The translations under genes and the position numbers were made by a program. 64,000 nt of DNA from an uncultured Aquimonas sp. (GTDB taxonomy: Bacteria > Pseudomonadota > Gammaproteobacteria > Xanthomonadales > Xanthomonadaceae): positions 20,028 to 84,027 of the forward strand of contig NZ_CALART010000065.1 of NCBI RefSeq assembly GCF_937888285.1, given 5' to 3'. Shown here one piece after another: positions 9,593-20,738 of this stretch (positions are counted from its first letter, which is position 1; the number at the start of each line of letters is the position of its first letter). Below the pieces are notes generated by a model, which worked only from the letters and a program-made list of their open reading frames with translations, was not told where the DNA came from and did no database searches.

Positions 9593-9706
9593 AAAGCAAG
9601 GACGTTCCGCGTGTGGCGCCTTCCTCGGATGGCCTGCTGCAGCGGGCGGCGGGGTCTGGCTCTGCGCGGTCGGACCGCGCTGCGCACTCGCCTCGCGCCG
9701 CTCCGC

Positions 9707-9735
9707 GAATCCCCAATCCCGAATCCCCAATCCCG
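9707..9735. repeat. GGGATTC-type heptamer array
   Basis: Four 7-bp units (GAATCCC alternating with CAATCCC) end two bases before the stop codon of the GntR gene. Confidence 0.85.
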
Positions 9736-9737
9736 GC

Positions 9738-10485
<748 letters not shown>

Positions 10486-10490
<5 letters not shown>

Positions 10491-10499
10491 ACGTATACA
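10486..10499. promoter_or_regulatory. Candidate GntR operator overlapping the regulator's start codon
   Basis: TGCATACGTATACA is a 14-bp near-perfect palindrome (one mismatched pair) with an ATACGTAT core. It covers the ATG of the GntR gene at 10488-10490. GntR-family operators are typically GT/AC-ended AT-containing dyads of this kind. Binding here would block the regulator's own transcription and lies about 35 bp from the zwf promoter. Confidence 0.5.
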
Positions 10500-10533
10500 A
10501 GACCAATTGGATACCGGGTGCAGCATAAGCCCC

Positions 10534-10561
10534 TTGAAAGCGCCTTGGAAAGGGGTAAATT
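10534..10561 (+). promoter_or_regulatory. Candidate sigma-70 promoter for zwf-pgl
   Basis: TTGAAA (10534-10539), a 16-bp spacer and TAAATT (10556-10561) form a recognisable -35/-10 pair in an unusually AT-containing patch, 82 bp before the zwf start. Transcription would begin near 10569. Confidence 0.45.
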
Positions 10562-10642
10562 CGCAGACCACCGGGCTGCATTGGTATGCCGATGGACTTC
10601 GGCCCAGCAGACCGGATCTCCCCCGCCCATCCGAGGTCACGC

Positions 10643-12109
10643 ATGAGCCCGGCGATCGTTCCCGCCGATCCCTTCGATCTGGTCATTTTCGGCGGCACTG
10701 GCGACCTCGCCCTGCGCAAGCTGCTGCCGGCCCTGCTGCACCGCTTCGCCGACGGCCAGATCCTGCCCGGCACGCGCATCCTCGGCGTCGCCCGCGACGA
10801 GGGCCTCGACGACGCCGGCTACCGCGCCAAGGTGCGCGACTGGCTGAAGCACGCCGCCGGCCCCGAACTGCTCGAGGGCTTCCTGCCGATGCTGCAGTAC
10901 CGCGCGCTCGATGCGCGCAAAGAAGCCGGCTGGGACGAGGTCACCGCGCTGATCAGGGAGGGCGGCGAGCGCGTGCGGGTGTTCTACCTCGCCACCGCGC
11001 CGGACATCTTCGTGCCGATCTGCGAGCGCCTGCGCGACTGCGGTCTCAACGGCCCGAGCTCGCGGGTGGTGATCGAGAAGCCGATCGGCACCGACCTCGC
11101 CAGTGCCGCGCGCATCAACGATGCGGTGGGCCACTGCTTCGACGAAGGCCAGACCTATCGCATCGATCACTACCTCGGCAAGGAGACGGTGCAAAACCTC
11201 ACCGCCCTGCGCTTCGCCAACGCGCTGTTCGAGCCGATCTGGCGCGCCGAGCACATCGACCATGTGCAGATCACCGTCGCCGAGACGGTCGGTGTGGAAG
11301 GCCGCGCGCCCTACTACGACCGCGCCGGCGCGATGCGCGACATGATCCAGAACCATCTGCTGCAGCTGCTGTGTCTGGTGGCGATGGAGCCGCCGGCCAG
11401 CTTCTCGGCCGACGCCATCCGCGACGAGAAGCTGAAGGTGCTGCGCGCGCTGAAGCCGATCACCACTGCCAACGCCAGCCTGATGAGCGTGCGCGGCCAG
11501 TATCGCGCGGGTGCGGTCTGCGGCCAGGCCGTGCCGGGCTATCCCGACGAGCTGGGCGGCAGCTCACGCACCGAGACCTTTGTTGCGCTGAAGGCCGAAG
11601 TCGCCAACTGGCGCTGGGCCGGCGTGCCCTTCTACCTGCGCACCGGCAAGCGCATGCCCGAGCGCGTCTCCGAGATCGTGGTGACCTTCCGCCCGGTGCC
11701 GCATTCGATCTTCGGCGAGGTCACGGGGCCGATCCATCCGAATCGACTCGTGCTGCGTCTGCAGCCCGATGAGAGCGTGACCCTGTGGCTGACCAACAAG
11801 GTGCCCGGCCCCGGCGGCCTGCGCCTGCGCCATGTGCCGCTGGACATGAGCTTTGCCGAGACCTTCAGCGGCCTGCGCCATGTGGATGCCTACGAGCGCC
11901 TGCTGATGGACGTGGTGCGCGGCAACCCGATGCTGTTCATGCGCCGCGATGAAGTCGAAGCCGCCTGGGTCTGGGCCGACCAGATCCTCGCCGCCTGGGC
12001 GGCCAGCGACGACGCGCCCAAGCCCTACACCGCCGGCAGCTGGGGCCCGAGCGCCGCGGTGGCACTGATCGAGCGCGATGGCCGCACCTGGAGCGACCAT
12101 GTCGAATGA
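10643..12109 (+). CDS. zwf: Glucose-6-phosphate 1-dehydrogenase
   Basis: This 488-residue cytoplasmic enzyme oxidises glucose 6-phosphate to 6-phosphogluconolactone with NAD(P)+, the entry to the Entner-Doudoroff and pentose-phosphate routes. The Rossmann dinucleotide motif FGGTGDLALRKLLPAL is near residues 16-31. The substrate-binding/active-site signature RIDHYLGKETVQNL is in the middle. The length is normal for bacterial Zwf. ATG 10643 is preferred because GAGG lies 6 bp upstream (10633-10636) and homologues start just before the Rossmann strand; an in-frame ATG at 10586 is less likely. It overlaps pgl by 11 bp and lies divergent to the GntR regulator. Confidence 0.95.
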   Translation: MSPAIVPADPFDLVIFGGTGDLALRKLLPALLHRFADGQILPGTRILGVARDEGLDDAGYRAKVRDWLKHAAGPELLEGFLPMLQYRALDARKEAGWDEVTALIREGGERVRVFYLATAPDIFVPICERLRDCGLNGPSSRVVIEKPIGTDLASAARINDAVGHCFDEGQTYRIDHYLGKETVQNLTALRFANALFEPIWRAEHIDHVQITVAETVGVEGRAPYYDRAGAMRDMIQNHLLQLLCLVAMEPPASFSADAIRDEKLKVLRALKPITTANASLMSVRGQYRAGAVCGQAVPGYPDELGGSSRTETFVALKAEVANWRWAGVPFYLRTGKRMPERVSEIVVTFRPVPHSIFGEVTGPIHPNRLVLRLQPDESVTLWLTNKVPGPGGLRLRHVPLDMSFAETFSGLRHVDAYERLLMDVVRGNPMLFMRRDEVEAAWVWADQILAAWAASDDAPKPYTAGSWGPSAAVALIERDGRTWSDHVE

Positions 12110-12824
12110 GCGCGCCCGCGATGTGCCTCTGCTGATTCCGCAGCCGCGCGAGCGGAGGTTCGCCGATGGCGTCGAGCTCGCCCGCGGCCTCGCCGAACGT
12201 GTCGCCACCGAGCTCGAAGCCGCGCTGCGATCGCGCGGCCGCGCCCTGCTGGCGGTCAGCGGCGGCAGCACGCCGAAACGCTTTTTCGCCGAACTGTCGA
12301 AAGCTGGCATCGACTGGCGTGCGGTGGCGATCACCCTCGCCGACGAGCGCTGGGTGCCGGCCAGCGACGAACGCTCGAACGCGCGCCTGGTGCGCGAGCA
12401 GCTGCTGGTCAACGGGGCCGCTGCCGCACGCTTCGTGCCGCTGCAGCTCGACGGACACACGCCTGAAAGCGGCGCCGAGGCGCTGGAGCGCGAGTTCGCG
12501 CGGCACCTGCCGATCGATGTTCTGATCCTCGGCATGGGCAACGACGGCCACACCGCCTCGCTGTTTCCCGGCGGCGATCAGCTCGATGCGGCGCTGGATC
12601 CCGCGGGCACGCGCAGGCTGCTGCCGATGCAGGCGCCCGGCGCGCCCGAGCCGCGGATCACCTTCACCCTGCCGGCGCTGGTGGCGGCACGGCACCTGCA
12701 CCTGCACATCGAGGGCGCGGCCAAGCAGGCGGTGCTGCGCGAGGCGATGGCGCGCGGCGAACTGCCGATCGCGAAAGTGCTGGCGGCCTGTGAGCGGGCG
12801 GTGGATGTGTGGACATGTGCGTGA
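12099..12824 (+). CDS. pgl: 6-phosphogluconolactonase (DevB type)
   Basis: This 241-residue enzyme hydrolyses 6-phosphogluconolactone to 6-phosphogluconate, directly after Zwf in the pathway. The SOL/DevB-type motifs LLAVSGGSTPKRFF, TLADERWVP and ILGMGNDGHTASLFPGG are all present. The start ATG 12099 lies inside the end of zwf (11-bp overlap), so the two are translationally coupled. An in-frame ATG at 12078 deeper in zwf is less likely. A heptamer array begins 5 bp after the stop. Confidence 0.93.
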   Translation: MSNERARDVPLLIPQPRERRFADGVELARGLAERVATELEAALRSRGRALLAVSGGSTPKRFFAELSKAGIDWRAVAITLADERWVPASDERSNARLVREQLLVNGAAAARFVPLQLDGHTPESGAEALEREFARHLPIDVLILGMGNDGHTASLFPGGDQLDAALDPAGTRRLLPMQAPGAPEPRITFTLPALVAARHLHLHIEGAAKQAVLREAMARGELPIAKVLAACERAVDVWTCA

Positions 12825-12828
12825 AGCC

Positions 12829-12857
12829 GGGATTGGGGATTGGGGATTCGGGATTCG
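12829..12857. repeat. GGGATTG/GGGATTC heptamer array
   Basis: Four units of GGGATTG or GGGATTC immediately follow pgl. Same family as the arrays at 9707, 17286, 50299, 60079, 60483 and 63950. Confidence 0.85.
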
Positions 12858-12951
12858 CTGAAGACCTTGGCCGGTTTCGCGAACCTTTCGAACTTCCCGG
12901 GCTTGCAGCGCATGGGCGCGTGCCTTCCCACACCAAGCCCTCACGCTTGAG

Positions 12952-13115
12952 CCCCTCTCCCGGCGGGAGAGGGGTTGGGGTGAGGGTCCGGGAGCCCTCC
13001 GGCGTCCCATGCTTGCAGCGCATTGACGAGCTCCCTGAAGCCTTGCTTCGCGAGCCTCGGAGCGCTTGCTTCGAGCGAACCCTCTCCCCCGACCCCTCTC
13101 CCACGGGGAGAGGGG
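12952..13115. repeat. Inverted pair of CCCCTCTCCC hairpin repeats between pgl and edd
   Basis: CCCCTCTCCC-GGC-GGGAGAGGGG (from 12953, with GTTGGGGTGAGGG after it) and CCCCTCTCCCACGGGGAGAGGGG-like (13093-13115, with CTCCCCCGA before it) are two copies in opposite orientation. Each forms a strong stem-loop. Such elements are widespread between genes in gamma- and betaproteobacteria. They could act as transcript 3'-end structures between pgl and edd. Confidence 0.75.
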
Positions 13116-13160
13116 TGAACAGCGGCGTTGCTGCTGTGTTCGTCTGACCCGGAGCCCCCC

Positions 13161-14999
<1,839 letters not shown>

Positions 15000-15010
15000 A
15001 TGTCTCGCGC

Positions 15011-15640
15011 ATGGGGTGGGCCCTGGCCCACCACGAGCTCCACCCTCGCCTCGTTTTGTGTTTGTCGTCGTTGTCGCTGGAAGCGAAGAGCTCAAGAGCT
15101 TTCGGTCCGTCCTTCGGGCTGCCCGACTTGGAGGGCGTCATAGGGTGGGCCCTGGCCCACCACGAGTTCCACGCTCGCCTTGGTCAGGCTCTGTGCGTTC
15201 GTCGCTGGAAGCGAAGAGCAAGAGCTTTCGGTCGGCCCTGCGGGCCGCCGGACTTGGAGGGCGTCATTGGGTTGGCCCTGGCCCACCATGAGCTCCACGC
15301 TCGCGTCGGTCTGGCTCTGTGCGTTCGTCGCTGGAAGCGAAGAGCAAGAGCCTTCGGACAGCCCTGCGGGCCGCCCGACCTCGGTGCTGTCATAGGGTGG
15401 GCCCTGGCCCACCACGAGCTCCACGCTCGTCTCGGTCTGGCTCTGTGCGTTCGTCGCTTGAAGCGAAGAGCAAGAGCCTTCGGACAGCCCTTCGGGCCGC
15501 CCGACTTGGAGGGCGTCATAGGGTGGGCCCTGGCCCACCATGAGCTCCACGCTCGTCTCGGTCTGGCTCTGTACGTTCGTCGCTTAAAGCGAAGAGCAAG
15601 AGCTTTCGGACAGCCCTGCGGGCTGCCCGACCTACTTCTC
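15011..15640 (+). repeat. Five-unit tandem array of about 126 bp, each unit headed by a REP-A dyad
   Basis: REP-A dyads start at 15011, 15140, 15266, 15392 and 15518, giving spacings of 129, 126, 126 and 126 bp. Each is followed by the same ~100-bp text (GAGCTCCACGCTCG..., GTGCGTTCGTCGCT, AGAGCAAGAGC, CCTGCGGGCCGCC). Copies differ by scattered substitutions. 126 is a multiple of 3, so long open frames run through the array on both strands; they look like translation noise. The array lies between edd and eda. Confidence 0.92.
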
Positions 15641-15940
15641 TTTGCGTGGCCACTGCGCCGCAGGAGCGGCGCGAACGCCGAAGGCGGCCCCGGAGGGGCG
15701 GAGGGCAGGAAGCCCGGAGTCAAGAGAAGTAGGCAAGAGAAAGGCCACCCCTCGTCCGCGCCCTTCGCGCATCCGTGCGCGAAGGGTTCGCGTGAGTCCG
15801 TGGGTGTTCGTGGACAGGCCGTCCCTGGCCTGTCACGAACATCGCCGGCCTCCCTGCCGGCGCCCCTGCGGGCTGATCCACGGCCTCCCGCCGCTCCCCA
15901 GGGGCCCCGTGAAAGAGCGCGGGCTCCTGCCCGCAAGAGC
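15631..15940. repeat. Hairpin-rich non-coding block downstream of the array
   Basis: A 12-bp inverted repeat CCTACTTCTCTT (15631-15642) / AAGAGAAGTAGG (15722-15733) bounds the first part. Several strong stem-loops follow. CCCTTCGCGCA-TCCG-TGCGCGAAGGG spans 15761-15786. GACAGGCC/GGCCTGTC spans 15813-15834 and has an outer GTTCGTG/CGAAC extension. GCGGGC/GCCCGC lies at about 15918-15933. No coding pattern is convincing. The block could act as a transcriptional barrier between edd and eda. Confidence 0.7.
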
Positions 15941-15944
15941 AAGA

Positions 15945-15977
15945 GCCAAAGCCAAAGCCAAAGCCAAAGCCAAAGCC
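15945..15977. repeat. AGCCAA hexamer microsatellite
   Basis: Five to six consecutive copies of a 6-bp AGCCAA unit close the hairpin-rich block. Nothing else is recognisable between here and the eda start at 16326. Confidence 0.85.
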
Positions 15978-16325
15978 CACTAGGCTCGGGCCGCTGGATG
16001 CGGTGGGCTAAGCGCGGTGCAGCTGATCTGCGCGCATCGATGTCGCCGGCGCCATCGGATTCTCGAGTACACATTCCGGGCTCGATGCCTCCGGCTTCGC
16101 ATCTCGCACTTCGCATCGGTGCTTCGCGCCGGATGTCGAACGACATCGCGGCGCGACACGCGCTCCGAACCGCCTGCGGCTGTGCGGCTCAATGCGCCCC
16201 GGACTCCGCCCAACCTCCCGCATTGCCAACGCCACCGCCGACGGCCGGTGGACGCACCGACGGCTCTGCCGCACCCTTCCCACGCCTCGTCCTGCGCTGA
16301 CCCTGCGCTCACCGGAAACCTCGCC

Positions 16326-16976
16326 ATGAACCTGCTCGAATCGCACACCCACCGTCTCGCCGCCATCCTCGATCTTGCGCCGGTGGTGCCGGTCGTGGTG
16401 GTGCATAACGCCGCGCAGGCGGTGGATCTGGCGCGGGCGCTGGTGGCGGGGGGTGTGCCGGCGATCGAGGTGACCCTGCGTACGCCAGCGGCGCTGGATG
16501 CGGTGCGAGCGATCGCCGCCGAGGTCGAGGGCGCCGTGGTCGGCGTCGGTACGGTCATCGAGCCGCGGCAGTTCGATCAGGCGCTGGAGGCCGGCGCGCA
16601 GTTCGCGGTGTCGCCGGGCTCCAGCCCGCGCCTGCTCGCGGCGGCGCGCGAGCACACCCTGCCCTGGCTGCCGGGCGCCGCCACCGCCAGCGAGTGCATG
16701 GCGCTGCTGGAGGAGGGCTATCGCCTGCTCAAGTTCTTCCCCGCGGAGGCCGCGGGCGGCGTCAACGCGCTGAAGGGCTTCGGTGGCCCGCTGCCGCAGC
16801 TGGGCTTCTGCGCCACCGGCGGCATCAGCCTCGACAATGCGCCCAAGTACCTGGCCCTGCCGAACATCCGCGCGGTGGGCGGCAGCTGGCTGACCCCGGA
16901 GTCGGCGCTGCTGGCCGGCGACTACGCGCGCATCGAAGCGCTGGCGCGCGAGGCGGCCAACCTCAAGCGCGCATAG
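16326..16976 (+). CDS. eda: 2-keto-3-deoxy-6-phosphogluconate aldolase
   Basis: This 216-residue cytoplasmic class I aldolase splits KDPG into pyruvate and glyceraldehyde 3-phosphate, finishing the Entner-Doudoroff pathway. The conserved Glu is in PAIEVTLRT (E48). The Schiff-base Lys is in LLKFFPAE (K136). The glycine-rich phosphate site is ATGGISLDN. ATG 16326 gives the normal family length; an in-frame extension to 16017 is rejected. The TAG stop (16974-16976) is formed by the first bases of a REP-A element, so repeat and gene overlap. It is separated from edd by 1.3 kb of repeats, unlike the adjacent edd-eda of many bacteria. Confidence 0.95.
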   Translation: MNLLESHTHRLAAILDLAPVVPVVVVHNAAQAVDLARALVAGGVPAIEVTLRTPAALDAVRAIAAEVEGAVVGVGTVIEPRQFDQALEAGAQFAVSPGSSPRLLAAAREHTLPWLPGAATASECMALLEEGYRLLKFFPAEAAGGVNALKGFGGPLPQLGFCATGGISLDNAPKYLALPNIRAVGGSWLTPESALLAGDYARIEALAREAANLKRA

Positions 16977-17346
16977 GGTGGGCCCTGGCCCGCCGTGAGC
17001 TCCACACTCGCCGCGGTCGACGCATCGCATAGGGCGGGCCCTGACCCACCACGCGCCGCACGCTCGCCACGGTTCCGCGACCTGCAAGACGCCGAGCCCA
17101 TCCCCGAAGCGGCGAAGCCTCGCCCGGCTTCCGACCATCCCGGCGGTCGCGCCCTCCCGCATCCTGCATGCTTTCGCGGAGCCTTCGCTGGCAGGCACCG
17201 GGGCGGGCGTGCAGGCCACGGTGGGCCAGGGCCCACCCTATGCAAGCGGGACGCCCGTTGGGCCCCTCAATCGCCGCGCGTCTTCGAATCCCGAATCCCC
17301 AATCCCCAATCCCCAATCCCGGCTCCACGAACCAGGGCCCACCCTA
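16973..17346. repeat. REP-A cluster after eda with embedded heptamer array
   Basis: Direct copies lie at 16973-16994 (supplying the eda stop) and 17029-17050. An inverted copy lies at 17220-17241 and a half copy at 17332-17346. A heptamer array occupies 17286-17322. The 16977-17556 interval has no credible gene. Confidence 0.85.
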
Positions 17347-17556
17347 TGGATGAGCGGAGGCTGTGGCTTCGATGGGCAGGGCCTTGGCCACCGTGAGCCC
17401 TGCGCTCGCTGCGGCCCACCCATCTCATGGGTTCGCGACTCCTGCGGCCAGACGCATCGCCACAGTGGATCGCCGCCGCCGCATTCGCCCAAGCGCCAGC
17501 GCAAGAGCCTGCACAGCCGCTACCCTGTGCGGCTTCACCCTCCGGCCCACGGCCCC

Positions 17557-18369
17557 ATGAGCCTGATCGAGATCATCGTCCTCGCCCTGCTGCAGGGCTT
17601 CACCGAGTTCCTCCCGGTGTCCAGCTCGGCGCACCTGATCCTCGTCCCCATGCTCACCGGCTGGCGCGACCAGGGCCTCGCCTTCGATCTGGCCCTGCAC
17701 CTCGGCAGCCTCGCTGCGGTGGTGCTTTACTTCCGCCGCGAGCTGGCGCAGATCAGCCAGTCACTGCTGCGCAGCGTGGCCGGACGCGGCACCGATGCGC
17801 ACGCGCGGCTGGGCTGGGCGGTGGGCTTCGGCACCATTCCTGTCGGTCTGGCCGGCCTCGCCTTCAAGCCGCAGATCGAGACCGTGCTGCGCACGCCCGA
17901 GGTCGGCGCGCTGGTGATGGCTTTTGGCCTGATCTTCTTCGGCCTGGTGCTGTGGCTGGCGGATGCGCGCTTCCGCGGCGCGCGCACGGTCGAGCAGATC
18001 GGCTGGAAGGACGTGCTGCTGATCGGCCTCGCGCAGGCGCTGGCGCTGATTCCCGGCACCTCGCGCTCGGGCATCACCATGACCGCCGGCCTGCTGCTCG
18101 GCTTCTGCCGCGAATCGGCCTCGCGCTTCTCCTTCCTGCTGTCGATTCCGGTGACTTTCCTGGCGGTGCTGCTGAAATCGCTGGACCTGTTCGAGCCGGG
18201 TGCGCAGGTCGACTGGAATGCGCTGCTGTGGGGCACCCTGCTGTCGGCGCTGGCGGCCTATGCGTGCATCCACTACTTCCTCGCTTTCATCAACCGCATC
18301 GGCATGCTGCCCTTCGTGATCTACCGGCTGCTGCTGGGCGGCCTGCTGCTGTGGCTGTTCTGGCCCTGA
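17557..18369 (+). CDS. uppP: Undecaprenyl-diphosphatase (UppP/BacA)
   Basis: This 270-residue polytopic inner-membrane enzyme dephosphorylates undecaprenyl diphosphate to recycle the lipid carrier for peptidoglycan and O-antigen. Its loss usually raises bacitracin sensitivity. The two family motifs are intact: LLQGFTEFLPVSSSAHL (residues 11-27) and LIPGTSRSGITMTAGLLLG in the second half. ATG 17557 yields the canonical MSLIEIIVLALLQG start. Longer in-frame extensions cross REP-A and heptamer repeats and are rejected. It stands alone, with a diguanylate cyclase gene 105 bp downstream. Confidence 0.95.
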   Translation: MSLIEIIVLALLQGFTEFLPVSSSAHLILVPMLTGWRDQGLAFDLALHLGSLAAVVLYFRRELAQISQSLLRSVAGRGTDAHARLGWAVGFGTIPVGLAGLAFKPQIETVLRTPEVGALVMAFGLIFFGLVLWLADARFRGARTVEQIGWKDVLLIGLAQALALIPGTSRSGITMTAGLLLGFCRESASRFSFLLSIPVTFLAVLLKSLDLFEPGAQVDWNALLWGTLLSALAAYACIHYFLAFINRIGMLPFVIYRLLLGGLLLWLFWP

Positions 18370-18473
18370 GGCGTCGGCGCGCCGCCCGCGCATTCTTCAC
18401 GCCCTGAGGCTGGCGCGGGCCGCGGTCGTTCTGGCATGGTCCGGTCTCGCTCCGGCCCGCGGCGTCCGTTCGC

Positions 18474-20300
18474 ATGTCCAGCCTGCCCACAACGCCGACG
18501 ATGAACGCGACGGCCAGCGCGCGCTGGCTGGCTGTGCTCGGGCTCGGCGTGTTCGTGCTGTCCCTGTTCTCGCTGGAGCTCACCCGGCTCGAGGCCGGCG
18601 TCGCCCTGGTCTGGCTCAGCAGCGGTCTGGCGGTCGGCGTGCTGCTGTCCTGGCCGGGCCGCATTCCGATCCTGGCCTGGCTCACCCTCGCGCTGGCGCT
18701 GGCCGGCGCGCGCGTGCTGGCTGGCGATGGCGCGGCCCGCATCGCGCTGATGAGCAGCCTGAACCTTACCGAGGTCGCCCTGGTGGTCAGCGCCGTGCGG
18801 CGCTTCGGACGACCGCTCGCCGAGCGCCAGAACCTGCTGCGCAACGCATTCATCGGGGCACTCGCGAGCGTGCTGGCCTGCGCCGTGCTCGCCCTGCTGG
18901 CGGCGGTGGGCCTGGGCCTGATCGGCCAGCGGGCTCTCGGCTTTGTGCTCACCGCGCTGGCGCTGTTCAGCGCACATCTGCTGGGCATGGTCACCACCGC
19001 CAGCGTGGTCACGATGGCGATCGGCCAGCGTGGGCGTCTGCTCGGCCCGCGCGGGAGTCGCGGCGGCTTCGCGCTGTCGTGGCTGCTGCTGGTGGCGGTG
19101 CTGGCCAGCGTGATGGCGCAGACCCGCTACCCGCTGCTGTTCCTGCCGCTGCTGCCGCTGGCCTGGCTGGCCTTTCGCCACGGTGTCGGCGGCGCGGTGA
19201 TGGGCGTTCTGGGCGTGGCGGTCATGGCCGGTGGCGCCTCGATCCTGCGGCTCGGGCCGTTCCAGCTGGTCGGGCCCGAACAGCCCTTCGTACAGAGCCT
19301 GCTGCCGCAGGTCTATGTGTTGACCGCCAGTCTGCTGGCCCTGCCGCTGGGGCTGCTGGTCGCCGAGCGGCGACGGCTGCTGAAGCGCCTGCGGCGCAGC
19401 GAGGCGCGCTACCGTTTGCTGGCGGAAGATACCCGCGACCTGGTGGTGCGGCTGGCCGCCGACGGCCAGCGCCGCTACGTGTCGGCCTCCAGCTTCGGCA
19501 TGCTCGGCTATCGGCCGGACGAGCTGATGCAGCCGCGCTGGGAGCTGGTGCACCCCGACGATGCTGCCATGCTGCAGGAGCGTCTCGGCCAGCTGTTCCG
19601 CGAGGGTGGCCAGGCCCGCGTCGAGTTCCGCGTGCGCCACCGTGAGGGCCACTGGGTGTGGATCGAGGCCCTGGCCGAGCGCGTGCCCTGCGAAGACGGC
19701 GAGGGCTGGGACGTGGTCTATTCGGGTCGCGACGTCAGCGCACGCATGCAGGCCGAACAGGCCCTGCAGGAGCAGGCCCGCACCGATGTGCTGACCGGGC
19801 TGGCCAATCGCCGCGAGTTCGATGAGCGCCTGGGCCGCGCGCTGGCGCGTGCGCGCCGCTACGGCCAGCCGCTGGCGGTGTTCGCGCTGGACCTCGATCA
19901 TTTCAAGCAGATCAACGACACGCTCGGCCACGCGGCCGGCGACGAAGCCCTCGTCGAGTTCGGCCGACGCATCCGCGCCAGCGTCTACGAGACCGATCTG
20001 GTGGCGCGATTGGGCGGCGACGAGTTCGCCGTGCTGATGGAGCAGCTCGCCGGCGCCGAGGCCTGCGACCTCGCGGCGCAGCGGCTGCTGGCGCGGATGG
20101 CCGAGCCGATGCAGCTGGCCGGCGAGCCGCGCGTGGTCGGCACCAGCATCGGCATCGCCTACTGCGCGGACGGCGAGATCGAGGCCGAGGCCCTGCTGGG
20201 CGCAGCCGATGCCGCGCTGTATGGCTCGAAACGCGGCGGCCGCGGACGTTTCCTGCGCGTTGATGTCGGCGCCGAGCCCGCACGAGAAGGCCCAGGCTAG
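18474..20300 (+). CDS. MASE1-PAS-GGDEF diguanylate cyclase
   Basis: This 608-residue membrane sensor is predicted to make c-di-GMP. About eight hydrophobic segments in residues 1-290 form a MASE1-like sensor (VALVWLSSGLAVGVLL... is the typical opening). A PAS/PAC module follows at about 305-420 (RYRLLAEDTRDLVVRLAADGQ, WVWIEALAERV). The GGDEF domain starts with DVLTGLANRREFD and carries intact GGDEF at 514-518, so catalysis is plausible. The inhibitory I-site RxxD normally found before GGDEF reads YETD here, so product inhibition at that site is probably lost. No EAL domain is present. The first ATG is used; MNATASAR at 18501 is an alternative. Confidence 0.9.
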   Translation: MSSLPTTPTMNATASARWLAVLGLGVFVLSLFSLELTRLEAGVALVWLSSGLAVGVLLSWPGRIPILAWLTLALALAGARVLAGDGAARIALMSSLNLTEVALVVSAVRRFGRPLAERQNLLRNAFIGALASVLACAVLALLAAVGLGLIGQRALGFVLTALALFSAHLLGMVTTASVVTMAIGQRGRLLGPRGSRGGFALSWLLLVAVLASVMAQTRYPLLFLPLLPLAWLAFRHGVGGAVMGVLGVAVMAGGASILRLGPFQLVGPEQPFVQSLLPQVYVLTASLLALPLGLLVAERRRLLKRLRRSEARYRLLAEDTRDLVVRLAADGQRRYVSASSFGMLGYRPDELMQPRWELVHPDDAAMLQERLGQLFREGGQARVEFRVRHREGHWVWIEALAERVPCEDGEGWDVVYSGRDVSARMQAEQALQEQARTDVLTGLANRREFDERLGRALARARRYGQPLAVFALDLDHFKQINDTLGHAAGDEALVEFGRRIRASVYETDLVARLGGDEFAVLMEQLAGAEACDLAAQRLLARMAEPMQLAGEPRVVGTSIGIAYCADGEIEAEALLGAADAALYGSKRGGRGRFLRVDVGAEPAREGPG

Positions 20301-20497
20301 CGGCAGAGCTCGGGCCAGCGCCGGCTCGGATCCAGCCGAGCGCGGCGCAGCGGATCAGGGCAGACGAAGCGCAAACCGCGCATCCTCAATGCGCAGCTCT
20401 CAAGAAACAGAATCGCAGGTGATGGATTTCAGGGGATCGCTCTCGCGGCGGCGCGGCATGAAAAACCGGCCGGAACAGCGTCTAGCGACCCCTGGCT

Positions 20498-20601
20498 CGT
20501 CGCCCCCGCGAAGGCGGGGGCCCAGAACGGACCTGCAGCAACGGCCAGAGCACTGGATCCCGCCCCCGCCTTCGCGCGGGCAGGCCCTGCGCGGGGATGA
20601 C
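20498..20601. repeat. Inverted pair of CCCCCGCGAAGGCGGGGG-type repeats
   Basis: CGCCCCCGCGAAGGCGGGGG (from 20500) and the complementary-sense CGCCCCCGCCTTCGCGCGGG ... CGGGGATGACG (to 20601) face each other, with CCAG/CTGG at their inner ends. Same family as 38541-38622. The 20301-20738 interval between convergent genes holds nothing else recognisable. Confidence 0.75.
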
Positions 20602-20738
20602 GAATCGTGGCTTGCGCAAGAACATCCGGCCCGGGACTTGGGGCTGAGAAGCTCTCAACTCTCAACTCTCAACGCGATGTGCGACGCTGCGCCGTCAGCC
20701 CGGGTTCGTTCGCGTTCCGCAGCTCGGCGCGACGGGCC

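Noticed and set aside
12690..12712. GG-N10-GC match inside pgl
   Set aside because: The -24 half is not TGGCACG-like throughout, it lies mid-gene and has no downstream start.
15011..15640. Repeat protein encoded by the 126-bp array
   Set aside because: The frame is open only because 126 is divisible by 3. There is no start context, and both strands are equally open.
18430..18455. TGGCATG sequence upstream of the diguanylate cyclase as a sigma-54 site
   Set aside because: The -24 half is imperfect and no GC occurs at the required 10-bp spacing.
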